Of a stretch of DNA of 64,000 bases, positions 49,421 to 59,239 are shown in pieces; position 1 is the first letter of the stretch, and each line of letters opens with the position of its first letter. The notes beneath the pieces were generated by a model, which had not been told where the DNA came from, did no database searches, and saw only the letters and a list, made by a program, of their open reading frames with translations. The position numbers and the translations under genes are program-made. Origin of the DNA: Torreya grandis (taxonomy: Eukaryota; Streptophyta; Pinopsida; Cupressales; Taxaceae); contig JARHVA010001921.1 in NCBI GenBank assembly GCA_037957365.1, positions 2,039,501 through 2,103,500 of the forward strand, in the 5' to 3' direction.

Positions 49421-49819
49421 CTATACCACACTGTCATCTATGTGAGAAGAATCAATTTGGAGACTTGACTCCACTGGTATCCCAAACTCATCCGGCCTAG
49501 GTACTCCTAAATCCTGAATATGTGTGTCTGCCTCAACAACATGCTCCTCATCAGTAGCTACAAAAATGTACTCATCACCAATACTCAATGTACTAACCTC
49601 TGAGTATACCTCCACACTCTGAATGCACGCATCAGACTCATCCTCACTATCTAAAACCTGAGCTGAACTCACCTTAAGACAAAGCTCATCCACAACATCC
49701 TCAACTACTCCTACCTGTGAAGATAATGCAGATAAATCATTACCTGAAGATGTGTTAATGTCTCCCTGTACTGGATCAGCATGTCTATCAAACTCATCAT
49801 TCAAACTTCTGCATGTCAT
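49421..49819 (-). CDS. Acidic 132-residue frame in element E, overlapping the PDS5-like stop
   Basis: Starts MTCRSLNDEFDRH; its ATG overlaps the stop of the upstream PDS5-like frame in the tetranucleotide ATGA (49816-49819). The product is acidic (stretches such as DVVDEL, DSEDESD, DEEHVVEAD, DSSHIDDSVV) and Ser/Val-rich with no recognised domain. It could be a second captured segment, the remainder of the captured gene after a frameshift, or original element sequence. Translation by reinitiation at ATGA is possible but unproven. Confidence 0.45.
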   Translation of the reverse strand: MTCRSLNDEFDRHADPVQGDINTSSGNDLSALSSQVGVVEDVVDELCLKVSSAQVLDSEDESDACIQSVEVYSEVSTLSIGDEYIFVATDEEHVVEADTHIQDLGVPRPDEFGIPVESSLQIDSSHIDDSVV

Positions 49820-50508
49820 AGGGAAAGTACTACGTCCTTATGCCTATCAATTAAACTCTTTAACCACATACCGGCTCTAGGTGAGACATTTTTCTCTTTT
49901 GTCCAGACATACCATAAATCTTCTGCCAAAAGTTTAGAAATTTTATCCTCCTCCTCAAACAAGATTGTGAACATGATAGAGTGCATTGATGCTAATACAT
50001 CACTAGAATGAAACTCATCTAAAATATTCCAAAATATTTTAAACATCCTATGAATGTCACCAATACAACCTACTAACATCATAATGTTTTCAAATCCATA
50101 CCTTGCAAATGTTTCAAGTAATCTTGCCCTCTTTGAGAAATGAGGGTCTCTAATGTCATCCAACTTTTCAAAGCTTTTTACCATGGCGTGAAGTACCTCT
50201 CTCATAATCCGATCATCATAAAAATTAAAGCTAGCTATTATCCTCATGATTTCACTAATGCAAGAGAGAGTTGCAAGTCTTACCACCTCATCATGATGTC
50301 TCAATAATCGGGGCTTCACCAACGAACCAAATGCTGGAGATAACACTATTTGCATATCATAAGAATTTGATTGCTCAACCTTGCCTAAATAAGTTTCTAA
50401 CTCCTCCAAAGTTTTTAGAATGTCATCTGCTTGCTGAAATGGATTATCTAACTTCTTCTTTACACTGTGCATTCTTTCTTCCAAATCTTTGATACCTGTT
50501 AAAGCCAT
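49816..50508 (-). CDS. PDS5-like (sister chromatid cohesion) N-terminal segment captured by element E
   Basis: An uninterrupted 230-codon frame from the ATG at 50508 (MALTGIKDLEERM); an upstream in-frame TTG at 50529 is less likely. The wording follows the N-terminal HEAT-repeat region of plant PDS5 C/D/E-type proteins: LEERMHSVKKKLDNP, EELETYLGKVEQS, DMQIVLSPAFGSLV, LLRHHDEVVRLATLSCISEI, the typical 'ISEI.RI.A...Y.D..M.EV' segment (residues about 90-115), SFEKL, RARLLETFARYG, and DVLASMHSIMFTILFEEEDK followed by NVSPRAGMWLKSLIDRHKD. PDS5 binds cohesin on chromosomes and regulates loading and release of cohesion. Full proteins are several hundred residues longer, so this is only the front part. 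No intron interrupts it, which suggests capture from spliced mRNA. It is sense to the element, about 85 nt after the primer site, with an 8-codon upstream ATG frame at 50545-50522. Whether it is expressed or functional is unknown. Confidence 0.8.
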   Translation of the reverse strand: MALTGIKDLEERMHSVKKKLDNPFQQADDILKTLEELETYLGKVEQSNSYDMQIVLSPAFGSLVKPRLLRHHDEVVRLATLSCISEIMRIIASFNFYDDRIMREVLHAMVKSFEKLDDIRDPHFSKRARLLETFARYGFENIMMLVGCIGDIHRMFKIFWNILDEFHSSDVLASMHSIMFTILFEEEDKISKLLAEDLWYVWTKEKNVSPRAGMWLKSLIDRHKDVVLSL

Positions 50509-50580
50509 ACTGATAACCAAACTACCCAATAGGATGGCAAGACATTAGCTCTAATCTACCCAAGAAGATGGTAGGAATTT

Positions 50581-50593
50581 AGCTCAGATACCA
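50581..50593 (-). other. Primer binding site of element E
   Basis: Minus strand TGGTATCTGAGCT, one mismatch to the core TGGTATCAGAGC of initiator-Met tRNA sites, one nucleotide from the 5' LTR end. Confidence 0.88.
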
Positions 50594-50594
50594 C

Positions 50595-51820
50595 TATAAT
50601 ATCCCCTTCAAATAGGGAATATAGAAACACAAAAGCTCTGAATAAGATACAATTTTTGCAAAATAAATTTAGAAGATAAACAATAATATAGTCTCTCAAT
50701 AGCAAATCACAGATCTTATCACTTGTTCTTCTAAACGATGACAATTACAGTCCTCTCTTATGCATATAAAGAATATAAAAATATAGTCTTGAAACCCCTG
50801 GGCTTTTGCAAATCTAGAAATTGAGCTTGAATCTAGAAATTCTATCTCGTCTCGGCCTGTTGTGTCGAACACACAGTCACCGGCATCGGTCGATATACTG
50901 CCGATGTCGGTCTCTGTAGGTCCTTCTCTGCCGACGTCAATCTTTAGTCAATCGATGTCGGTCACTAGAAATCTCTGTCTACCGAGGTCGGTGTCTGTGT
51001 GGATCTGTACAGACTTCGTACGACCATTAATTAAACACAACCTATTTGTTTTCAACCCCTGATATGAAGATATCTGGCTCTAAATATAGAAGATCTCTAT
51101 TTGTATAATTTATTGAATCAAAAGCATAATAAAATAAATACTTGGAAAGCTCTATGACAACTTCTGTATGAATTTACCTCTCAAATCTGTAAACCTCTAT
51201 GATAACTTTTGTATGAAGTTATCTCTCAATTTGGCAATAGATCAGCTGATATTTCACAGCGTCTGAATCACACACACTAAAGAGGGAACATTCTCTAATG
51301 CAGATGGAATCCTAGAACCCTTGGCTCAGTCTTCATAGAAGAATTCTTTCACTATCAAAATCAATAGTCAATGCATAATCAATAATGGCCTCCATGAGAA
51401 ACCCTTATACCCTCAAAAAGATGTGCTTGCCCTAATTAGGGTTTTCTCAAATTAGAATTAGGGTTTCTAATTAAAAATAGGCTAAATAATTAATATTTGA
51501 TTAAATCAATCAAATATTAATATCTCCCTTAATATATGTCAGATCCTCAAACCAACTGAAGCTGGTGAATCAGGGAGTGATTCTGCACATGACCATACCA
51601 AAATAAGGGCACTCCACTGCATGTCAAATATCCCTAAATAATAGGAGCTCAGGCTAAATGTGTTTGAAATAGCCTGAATGAAAGCCAACTATAGGAATTC
51701 TGCAAATCGAAGCCAAGCCAATCTCCATCATGACCCTCTATCCATCTTATTAGCCTACGAAGGTCGCATAATAGGCTAATCATCAAGTCTATCAATGTCC
51801 ATGAAAAAGGGGACATGACA
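50595..51820 (-). repeat. Element E 5' LTR
   Basis: 1226 bp, collinear with 47755-48990. On the minus strand it starts TGTCATGTCCCC (51820) and ends GATATTATA where the other LTR has GATATCACA, i.e. the terminal CACA has become TATA by two C-to-T changes. Confidence 0.95.
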
Positions 51821-52780
51821 CATTTTCTTATCAAATAATGCCATTTAGTCTTAATAATGATGGAAATACATATCAAATGGCCATGACTATCATATTCCAT
51901 GATATGATGCATGATATTATTGAAGACTATGTCGATGACATATTAGGAAAATCTAAAAGTAGGGTCGACCATCCAGTAGTGCTACGTAAGATATTTGAAA
52001 GATTGTGAGAGTATAAATTTAGAATCAACCCAAATAAATTTGTGTTTGGTGTAACCATAGGCAAATTACTTGGCTTCATTATGGCTCATAGAGGTATTGA
52101 ATTCAATCTGGCTAAAGTCCATGCTATAACTGAGATGCGACCACCAACCAATTTGAAGCAACTCTTAGTTTGTAGGGTAAGATCCAATCAATCTGATGAT
52201 TCATGTCTTAGTTAGCAAACAAGTGTCAGCTATTTACACATATTCTGAAGAAGGGAGTTGCATTTCACTAGGATGATCACTACCAAGTAACTTTTTAAAC
52301 AACTCAAGGACTATTTAGCATATCCACTTGTTTTATTACCTCCTATGCCAGGAAAGCCATTCTTGTTATACTTATCTACTACCAAAAATGCTTTGGGGGT
52401 ACTCTTGGATCAACATGATGACAATGGAAAATATCATGTTGTATACTACCTAAGCCATACCTTAGTCACATATAACATAACTATGCACCTATTGAAAAAT
52501 CTTATCTGGCCTTGGTCTTCATAGCTCAAAAATTACATCATTACATGTTAAATAATAAGACCATGTTCATTTCAAAAGTAGATCTACTCAAGTATCTACT
52601 ATCTAAAAAGGCTTTACAAGGTAGACTGGCTAGATGGATCATGCTTCTTAGTGAGTTTGACATAGAGTATGTCAATTAGAAGGCAATCAAGGGACAAGTT
52701 CTTATAGATCAACTTGCTGAAGCACCTCTTATAAACACAAAACCACTCACATTTCATTTTGCTGATGAATCCATAATGAC
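51821..52780 (+). pseudogene. Element C RT C-terminal half and gypsy RNase H
   Basis: RT resumes with IMPFSLNNDGNTYQMAM, the catalytic box intact as EDYVDDILGKSK, INPNKFVFGVTIGKLLGFIM and HAITEMRPPTNLKQL. Gypsy RNase H follows in another frame: PGKPFLLYLSTTKNALGVLL with the usual Asp replaced, and VVYYLSHTLVTYN. Stops and shifts are frequent from 52.2 kb on. Confidence 0.85.
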
Positions 52781-53270
52781 CATCATTGACACACCTCTTG
52801 AAGAGCAACACTAGAAGCTATATTTTGATCATTAATTTACTACACATGTATCAGGGGTATGCCTCTTATTTATTACACCATAGGGGAATCTAATCTCTAA
52901 ATTATTCAAAATCAGCTTTCCTTGTACAAACAACATGGCTGAGTATAAAGCACTTATCATAGGACTTTGATAGGTAGTATAATGGAATATATCTAATCTA
53001 AAGGTTCATGGTGATTCTCAATTAATCATTAATTTGGTCACAGACCATTTTGAGACCAAAGATGATAAGTTGGTTCCATATAAGGCTATGGTCGATACCT
53101 TAAAACAAAGAATTATAAATATATAATTTGAGTATATACAAAGGGCTAGTAATAGAACTATAGATGCCATGGCTACTATTGGATCTCTAATTCAATAAAT
53201 AGATAAAGCTAGAGAATATCAGTTACTTGTTGAGAATTTATTCACATCAGCTCATGAACCTTCAACCATT
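52781..53270 (+). pseudogene. Archaeal-type RNase H of element C, downstream of RNase H
   Basis: Readable pieces: KLYFDH*FTTHVSGVCLLF (the first Asp), TNNMAEYKALIIGL (the Glu), LKVHGDSQLIINLVTDHF (second Asp), then NRTIDAMATIGSL. This is the second, archaeal-type RNase H in the position usual for Ogre/Tat elements, between gypsy RNase H and integrase. The Asp/Glu residues are visible but several stops interrupt it. Confidence 0.75.
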
Positions 53271-54565
53271 GTAATGATTTGTGATATTATTGGTCCTAAT
53301 TCTATCTGGTACTTAGAAATTTAAAACTACATTCATGACCATGTTCTACCACCTAACCTATCTTGAAAACAAACCAAAGCCTTTATTCATCATTCCATTC
53401 ATTATACTCTAATTGGATCCACCCTTTACCACCATAATTTTGATGGAACTCTTCTTCATTGTTTAACTTTGATAGAGTCTACACTAGTGTTAAGAGAAGT
53501 TCACGAAGGATTATGTGGAGCTAATTCTAATGGTATAGTCCTATCCAAAAATATCTTACATATGGGTTATTATTGGCCCATGATTGATGTAGATGTAGCT
53601 GCATATGTAAAGAAGTGTGAAAAATGTTAATGGCATGTTAATCTGATTCATGCCTTAGCATAAACTATGAAACTAATTTTGACACCATGGTCATTTGATA
53701 CATGGGGACTTGATCTCATTGGGAAGATCAACCCCACTTCATCTAATGGCCATAAATATATCCTTACCACCACTAAGTATTTCATTAAGTGGGTTGAAGC
53801 TATACCTCTCACTTACGTGACTAGAAAGCAAATTTTCAAATTTATCTTCAACCATCTCATTTGTTGCTATGGTATCCCCTCTAAAATTATATCTAATAAT
53901 GGAGGATCATTCAAGAATAAGGATGTAGACTAGCTATGTACTAGATATAACATCACACAACATTTTCTTATAGCATATTACCCTCAAGGTAATGGCCAGG
54001 CTTAAGCATCAAACAAAACCATTATCAATATTCTCAAAAATAGTGTCAATGATGTTGGTCATGATTGGCATCTATAGATATTCTCTACCTTTTTAGAATA
54101 CCATACCAATCATCATACTCCTACAAGAGCCACTCCATACTTAATTTTGTATGGTATTGAAGCCATCCTTCCCATTGAGGTCAAATTTCCTTCACTACAC
54201 ATATCTTTCAAACATGTCTTAGATGATCATGACTATCGAGAAGCTCACCTATAAGAGCTAGACCTACTTGATGAAAAATGTATAGCTATGCTCAACAATC
54301 AATAGGCATATCAAAACTGACTCAAAGGCCACTACAATTGATGTGTCAAATATAGAAAATTTAAACTTGATGATATTGTTCTTAAAAAAAACCAAAAGAA
54401 TATTATGGTTAAGAAGAAGCATAATGGTAAATTCAAACCAAATTGGATAGGGCCTTTCATCATTATTTCAAATTATGGATCAAGGGCATATAGGCTTGAC
54501 ACACCAGATGGAGATTAACTTCTTGAGCCAATGAATATTATTCACTTCAAGCAGTACTATGATTG
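53271..54565 (+). pseudogene. Integrase of element C
   Basis: Zinc region VHEGLCGANSNGIVLSKNIL and CEKC. The core's open piece 53667-53933 has WSFDTWGLDLIGKINP (first Asp), VEAIPLTYVTRKQIFKFI, and SKIISNNGGSF, in which the second Asp is Asn. GNGQA*ASNK has a stop for the catalytic Glu. The C-terminal part has KFKPNWIGPFIII-like text and LDTPDGD. It is non-functional. Confidence 0.85.
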
Positions 54566-54892
54566 AGCGCTAAGTTGTATTATCTATAAATACCATTTTA
54601 GTGGTGCCATTTTATCACTATTTTTCTTTGTACAAATATCATTCTTATCTATCCTTGTATCCTTATCCATTTTACCATTATTTTATATCAACCATACATG
54701 TTCTAAATCCTATCCCATTTGACCTTGGTTTTTTCCATTTGTAACACATTTTTAGCACTGAGGAATTTGATCAGTTTCATTAGTTGTTTCAAATACTTTA
54801 GACAGAGAACGTATTTTGGAGCAGTATGATAGAAGTTTTATTAGTTGTATCCTTCATTTGTTATTCTTTTCTTATCACTAATCTTGCTACTA

Positions 54893-56590
54893 ATTATAAC
54901 CACCTTTGATAAAATTATTACCATTTATTTATGATATTATGTCTTAGTTATAACCACCTTTGGGAAAACTAGGAGCAACATTTGTTTATTAAGTCTTGAC
55001 ATACCAACTTACCACTTCTTATGACATACTATGCCTTTTTACCACCTGTGCCTATTTTATTTGAATTGACTACTACAGTAGTCAAATTCCTCCATTGTAG
55101 GGTGGAATTATAATGACTTGAGTTCCTACTATGGGACTATGTAGGTAGTGATCGATATTTATTAAGGTTAGCTCAGTCACCCTTTCCACCACACTCTCAC
55201 CATTTTATAAGCAACCTAAGTTTGAATGCTTTCACCATTTTATGAGCAACCTATTTTTGAACACTCTCATCATTTTATGAGAAACCTAAATTTGAATGCT
55301 CTTGCCATTTTGTGATTTTGAACCATTTAATGTCTCGTTATTCTTGATCGAGTTGAGATACTTCAAAAAAATTCAAAAAAATTTAGAAAATCGTTAGAAA
55401 AAACCAAAAAAAATTGACCACTTCTTTACCTTAAGTATTTTGGGAACCCATACTAAGTTGCATGAAAACCACTTATCACTTAGTTTCCCCATCCTTTTTG
55501 GCCTTTTCTCTCATGCACTTGCCATTTTACAAGACCATTCCTCTTCTTCTATCACATCCATTCTATTTGTTTTCATTAGTTATCATATTCTTCCCAGTCC
55601 TTGGGGGAACTACATTTGACCTAAAAATTTTGTTCGATATTACATCCATGGAACTATGTAGGTAGTGTCCACTTTCCTAGTGCATATGGATATAGCTTGG
55701 CCACCCCCTTTCTTTTCTTCTTTTCCCCCATTTTGTTTGTTTGTTAAGTTTTCACCCATTTTCTAGGGCCAATGTTTATATGGTTTCTATTGAGTATTTC
55801 TTTGTTTGTTTCTTTGTTGTTTTGTTTGTGTGCCTATTTGTTTGCTTTCAACACTATTGCCTTGATTTAGTTTATGTGTGTTCATTGGGTGATTCTTTAC
55901 CCACACTTACACTTGAATCTATCCATATTCATATGCTTACATTTTCATCATGGTTTCTATCATTGGTGCATTGTTTTTTATTGAGTATTGGATTACGGGA
56001 GTTAGTCTTTATACATATTTTGGCCAAGTCCTCATGATGTTATACCATGATTCATACTAACACATGTTACAACAAACCTCAACTTTAAGAAATTTATTTA
56101 TAAATGGTGGTACCAACATCTCTTTAACACTGACATCCTGATTCAATCCCAGTCATATCCCAAAAAGAGTAATTAACCATGAAAGAATTTTGACCTTTAT
56201 TAGTTCAAATGAACATCTCCCTACTAGTAGGTTGTTCTCATTCATCATTACCCTCTGTGTTAATTTATCATCATCCTTGGCCAATTTTATCATTTTTACC
56301 ATAATCAAGGTCCAATGATTATAACCACCTATAGGCAAATCATTGTACACCATCCCACCTACATTTCTTAATGATTATAACCACCTTTGGGAAAATCATT
56401 ATGTTCTCACCATTTTACTTTTTCTACCCATATAGCAGCATGTTGGTATCTTGTTTGTCTATACTAACTAGGGCAGCTCCATCTTCTCAATGGTTATAAC
56501 TACCTTTGGGCAAATCATTGTGTTATCATACCATGTTGCCATTATCGGGGTACAATGCTTATAACCACCTTTGGGCAAACCATTGTCCAC
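54893..56590 (+). repeat. Dispersed TTATAACCACCTTTGGG motif, six copies
   Basis: Copies begin near 54895, 54951, 56318, 56371, 56493 and 56559. Most are followed by aaa(t)cattgt and then ..caccat. Spacing is irregular. Confidence 0.85.
55193..55325 (+). repeat. 35-bp tandem repeat, about four units
   Basis: Units of the form ctctcaccattttatgagca followed by acctaagtttgaatg, diverging from each other at several positions. Confidence 0.85.
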
Positions 56591-56860
56591 CATCCCACTT
56601 GTATTCTCAGTGATTTTGACTACTTTTTCAAAATCATTATGTTTTCACCCCATCATCTTTCCTTTCTTTGGTCCCCTCATTTTGCTTCTTATTGAGGGGC
56701 CATTTGCTGACCTACTTGTGCCAACTATTCCCTCGAGGGGGAAAACCATCATATAGTTAGTTTATCATTGTTATAGTTGTAGGCATACAAAACCTTTTAA
56801 TTTTTTGAGAAGATGTTACTATGTTTATAGCTTTCAATGCCTTTTCAAACATGAGCAAAC

Positions 56861-58033
56861 TGTAGACACCAAAATTTGGCCACCAATGACCTCCAACTAG
56901 GCTTTCGACCAATTTCCACCAAAGTGCACGATTTAGCCTAAAAACACTAAAGCACATTAAATGAGTTAAAATTGACATATTCAAGTTCCAATTTTGGCTA
57001 GGGTCTCACTAAATGGGGTAATACAATTTATGGGCCAACTAACTGTGATCAGATCATTTCAAGTCAAAATGCTAATTTTGTACTTGGGTGCTCTAGATTG
57101 CTCTTTTCTATCAAATTTATTGTATGAGATGTGTGCCTTTGTTATTTTTTGTTGGAAACATCCTAAATTGGATAATGGATCCAACACATCTGACATTGAC
57201 TTCCAATTCTAATATAGTCAAACTTTAGACTAATAACAAGGCATACTGATCAATTTGAGTAATTTGTGCACACAGTGCTTAATCATGATTAAGAGATAAT
57301 TAATCCAAATCAATGAATAATTAATAATTCCATATAAACTTTTTAAAATTTTATTTTTAGAAATTAATATTAAATATCTACATCATCAGGTGACCTCATT
57401 TCTTGGGAAGACATCTCTAGGCTATAAATGCCATAAACATCAAGATTATGGGTCTCCCAGGCCTCTTTATTACCTCCCATACCTCATTAATGTACCTTAT
57501 TCCAAAGTCATGTTGAGGATAATTATGGATTTTAATTACATAATTCAATTAATCCATTACCACACATCTCAATCATGAGATGGATGGTCATGGTTGATTC
57601 TGGTCATTCTTGAAAATCTATAAATAGAGGGGCCATGAACACATTTTTAAGCTTAATTTGTGAAAAGTTATAATGTAGGATTGATTCCAAAAGCTTCATG
57701 AAAACTAGTTTTACCATGCCAAATTGATTCTAAGCCAATCCAATCCAAAGCCAAAGGTGCCAAGGAAAGATGGAGGTAGCCAAGCTTCCATTGCTAAGGA
57801 CTTCATGAGCACAAAACTGAGCAAGCCACTAATAAAAAAGCATTTGGAGAATCAAAATAAGGTGAAGGAATTCTTATTTTTCCTTACTTTTTAGTTATGT
57901 TTATCATTTGTTTTTGTTACTAATCTCACCCTAGTAACTAGGCATGAAGATGTTAGTTTAGTGTGTTATTTATTTCGTTTCATTCACTAACATGATATTA
58001 ATCTCCTCTTCTTAGTCAAATTCTTAGTTCACA
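56861..58033 (+). repeat. Element C 3' LTR
   Basis: Collinear with 25535-26708. It keeps a TATAAATA box at 57619-57626 followed by GAGGGG. It is followed by CATGG, the right target duplication (left is TATGG). Confidence 0.92.
57619..57626 (+). promoter_or_regulatory. TATA box of element C 3' LTR
   Basis: TATAAATA followed by GAGGGG, a textbook plant TATA context. The matching place in the 5' LTR reads TATATATAA. Confidence 0.55.
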
Positions 58034-58075
58034 CATGGTATCTCCTTATTTGGCCCAAGTCCTTTAATAAGTCAG
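58034..58075 (-). repeat. Element B 3' LTR, segment 3 of 3
   Basis: Continues segment 2 after removal of C: tatctccttatttggcccaa here corresponds to tagatccttatttatcccaa at the window end. On the minus strand ggtgtgagggagaac then TGACTTATT suggests a polypurine tract and the LTR start at about 58073. Confidence 0.65.
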
Positions 58076-58114
58076 TTCTCCCTCACACCATCCATCTTTA
58101 CGTTTGATAGAATG

Positions 58115-58500
58115 CAAACCATTGATCTAGATCTGAAGGATCAAATACTATTGGCTATCTACTATGGCTTAAATTTGATGTTTGTGTGATTGTCATTTGG
58201 CGTCTAGATCAACATCTTTGATGAGTACATGACTATAAAATTTAAGACCCAATGGATAATTGTCATGGCTTAAATTTGGTGTCCATGTGCCTGTAATTTG
58301 ATATCCATGTGAACGTCTTTGATGGTAATGCTACTGTCAAATTTAATCCCCAATGGATAATTATTGTGGCTTAAATTTGACATCTGCACACCCATCATTT
58401 GATGTTCACTTGACCGTTAATGATGTCTACATGATCATCAAATTAAGCCTTGATAGATAATGGTTGAGCTTAATTTTGACATTTTCAAGACAATAAAAAG
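58115..58500. repeat. About 101-bp tandem repeat in element B
   Basis: Units start ggcttaaatttg at 58166, 58267 and 58368, with a partial unit before and a degenerate one from 58467. Each ends in ..caatggataattgt-like text. It lies between B's truncated pol and its 3' LTR. Confidence 0.88.
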
Positions 58501-59239
58501 ATGTTTGTGGGACTATCATATCTACAATTCATGCAAATTTATTCAAGGACTTTGTTCATTGGGCCTTTTGTCTTTCAAAACTTTTGTTCCATAGCAATCT
58601 AGTCTTCAACCTTTTTGTGTCAATACTTTTGTTCTATAGCAATTCCATCACAACAATCCTTTCAAATTATTGAGCACAATCAAGCTTTTTCCTATGGATA
58701 AAATGTTTGACAAAATTCCTTTAGGCCTTTTACCATGAGCAATTTTCTCGATAGGAATGATCTTTTGGATGTTTTTGTTGAGCACTTTTCCTGAAACATT
58801 TGAACTTTACACTTTTCTCAAAATAATGCAATTTTATCAAGTTTTTTATCATAGATAATTTGCTTGAAAAAAATAAGTCTTCAGGCTTTTTGGACAAATA
58901 AAAATCCCAAAAACTTATTTCTATCAGGTAAAATGTCTCAAAAAAACCTAATGACCCCAAAAAAACCTAATGACCCTAAGGCTTTATACACACTAAGTAA
59001 AGACCAAATTAAGACGTAGCCAATTTAAAATAAAACTTTACCTTTCATGAACACTTGAAAATAGGAATTGGGCTAAGGACTTAGGATTTAATACATGACT
59101 CTAGCTAGACTTAGACATTTACACTTGATAAAGGCTTAATTAGTTTAATACAATTTTAAGTACTAATAGACCTAGTACAGCTAGGTTTTTATAGGATGAC
59201 AATTTGCAACAAATCCTCTTTACATGATTTCAAATATGG
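58501..59239 (-). other. Element B internal non-coding DNA
   Basis: No domain is seen; the minus-strand open frame 58730-58960 is unsupported. The RT, RNase H and integrase expected here are absent. Confidence 0.5.

Larger units (their letters stand above)
47755..51820 (-). mobile_element. Element E: non-autonomous LTR retrotransposon carrying a PDS5-like gene segment
   Basis: A 4066-bp element on the minus strand. Right (5') LTR 50595-51820, left (3') LTR 47755-48990, internal region only 1604 bp. On the minus strand the 5' LTR is followed by TGGTATCTGAGCT (initiator-Met-type primer site) and the 3' LTR is preceded by GGAGGGGTGGAT (polypurine tract). LTRs start TGTCATGTCCCC and end GATATCACA. 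There is a 5-bp CATTT duplication. No gag, protease, RT, RNase H or integrase is seen; the internal region carries a PDS5-like frame and two smaller acidic/unknown frames, all sense to the element. It would have to be mobilised by enzymes of another element. Confidence 0.93.
54566..56860 (+). other. Element C 3' non-coding region with short repeats
   Basis: About 2.3 kb between integrase and 3' LTR. Open frames 55462-55665 and 55741-56037 are hydrophobic low-complexity and unsupported. It contains a dispersed ttataaccacctttggg motif and a 35-bp tandem repeat. No clear polypurine tract precedes 56861 (atgagcaaac). Confidence 0.6.
25535..58033 (+). mobile_element. Element C: large Ty3/gypsy (Tat-like) retrotransposon containing elements D and E
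   Basis: LTRs 25535-26708 (1174 bp) and 56861-58033 (1173 bp) begin TGTAGACACC and end TAGTTCACA. They are flanked by TATGG on the left and CATGG on the right. Removal of D (12033 bp) and E (4066 bp) leaves about 16.4 kb. Internal order: long leader, Gln/Asn-rich gag, protease, RT, RNase H, a second RNase H, integrase, long 3' non-coding region. The right LTR of element B shows the unoccupied site as ctaccatgtggtagatcc near 63962. All pol domains carry stops. Confidence 0.9.

Noticed and set aside
49781..50492. Plus-strand open frames opposite the PDS5-like frame
   Set aside because: They are antisense shadows; only the minus-strand reading has protein-family similarity and agrees with the element's orientation.
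49816..50508. A genuine host PDS5 gene in place
   Set aside because: Only the N-terminal part is present, there are no introns, and it is enclosed by LTRs, primer site, polypurine tract and target duplication inside another retrotransposon.
18067..51820. The copia element as autonomous partner of element E because of the shared CCGACATCGG cores and Met-type primer site
   Set aside because: LTR termini, LTR length and sequence outside the cores differ; the shared core is not enough to claim a family relationship.
26709..56860. 25.5-26.7 kb and 56.9-58.0 kb repeats as two unrelated solo LTRs
   Set aside because: Matching near-identical target duplications, the empty site in the B right LTR and continuous pol order across the D and E insertions show that they are the two ends of one element.
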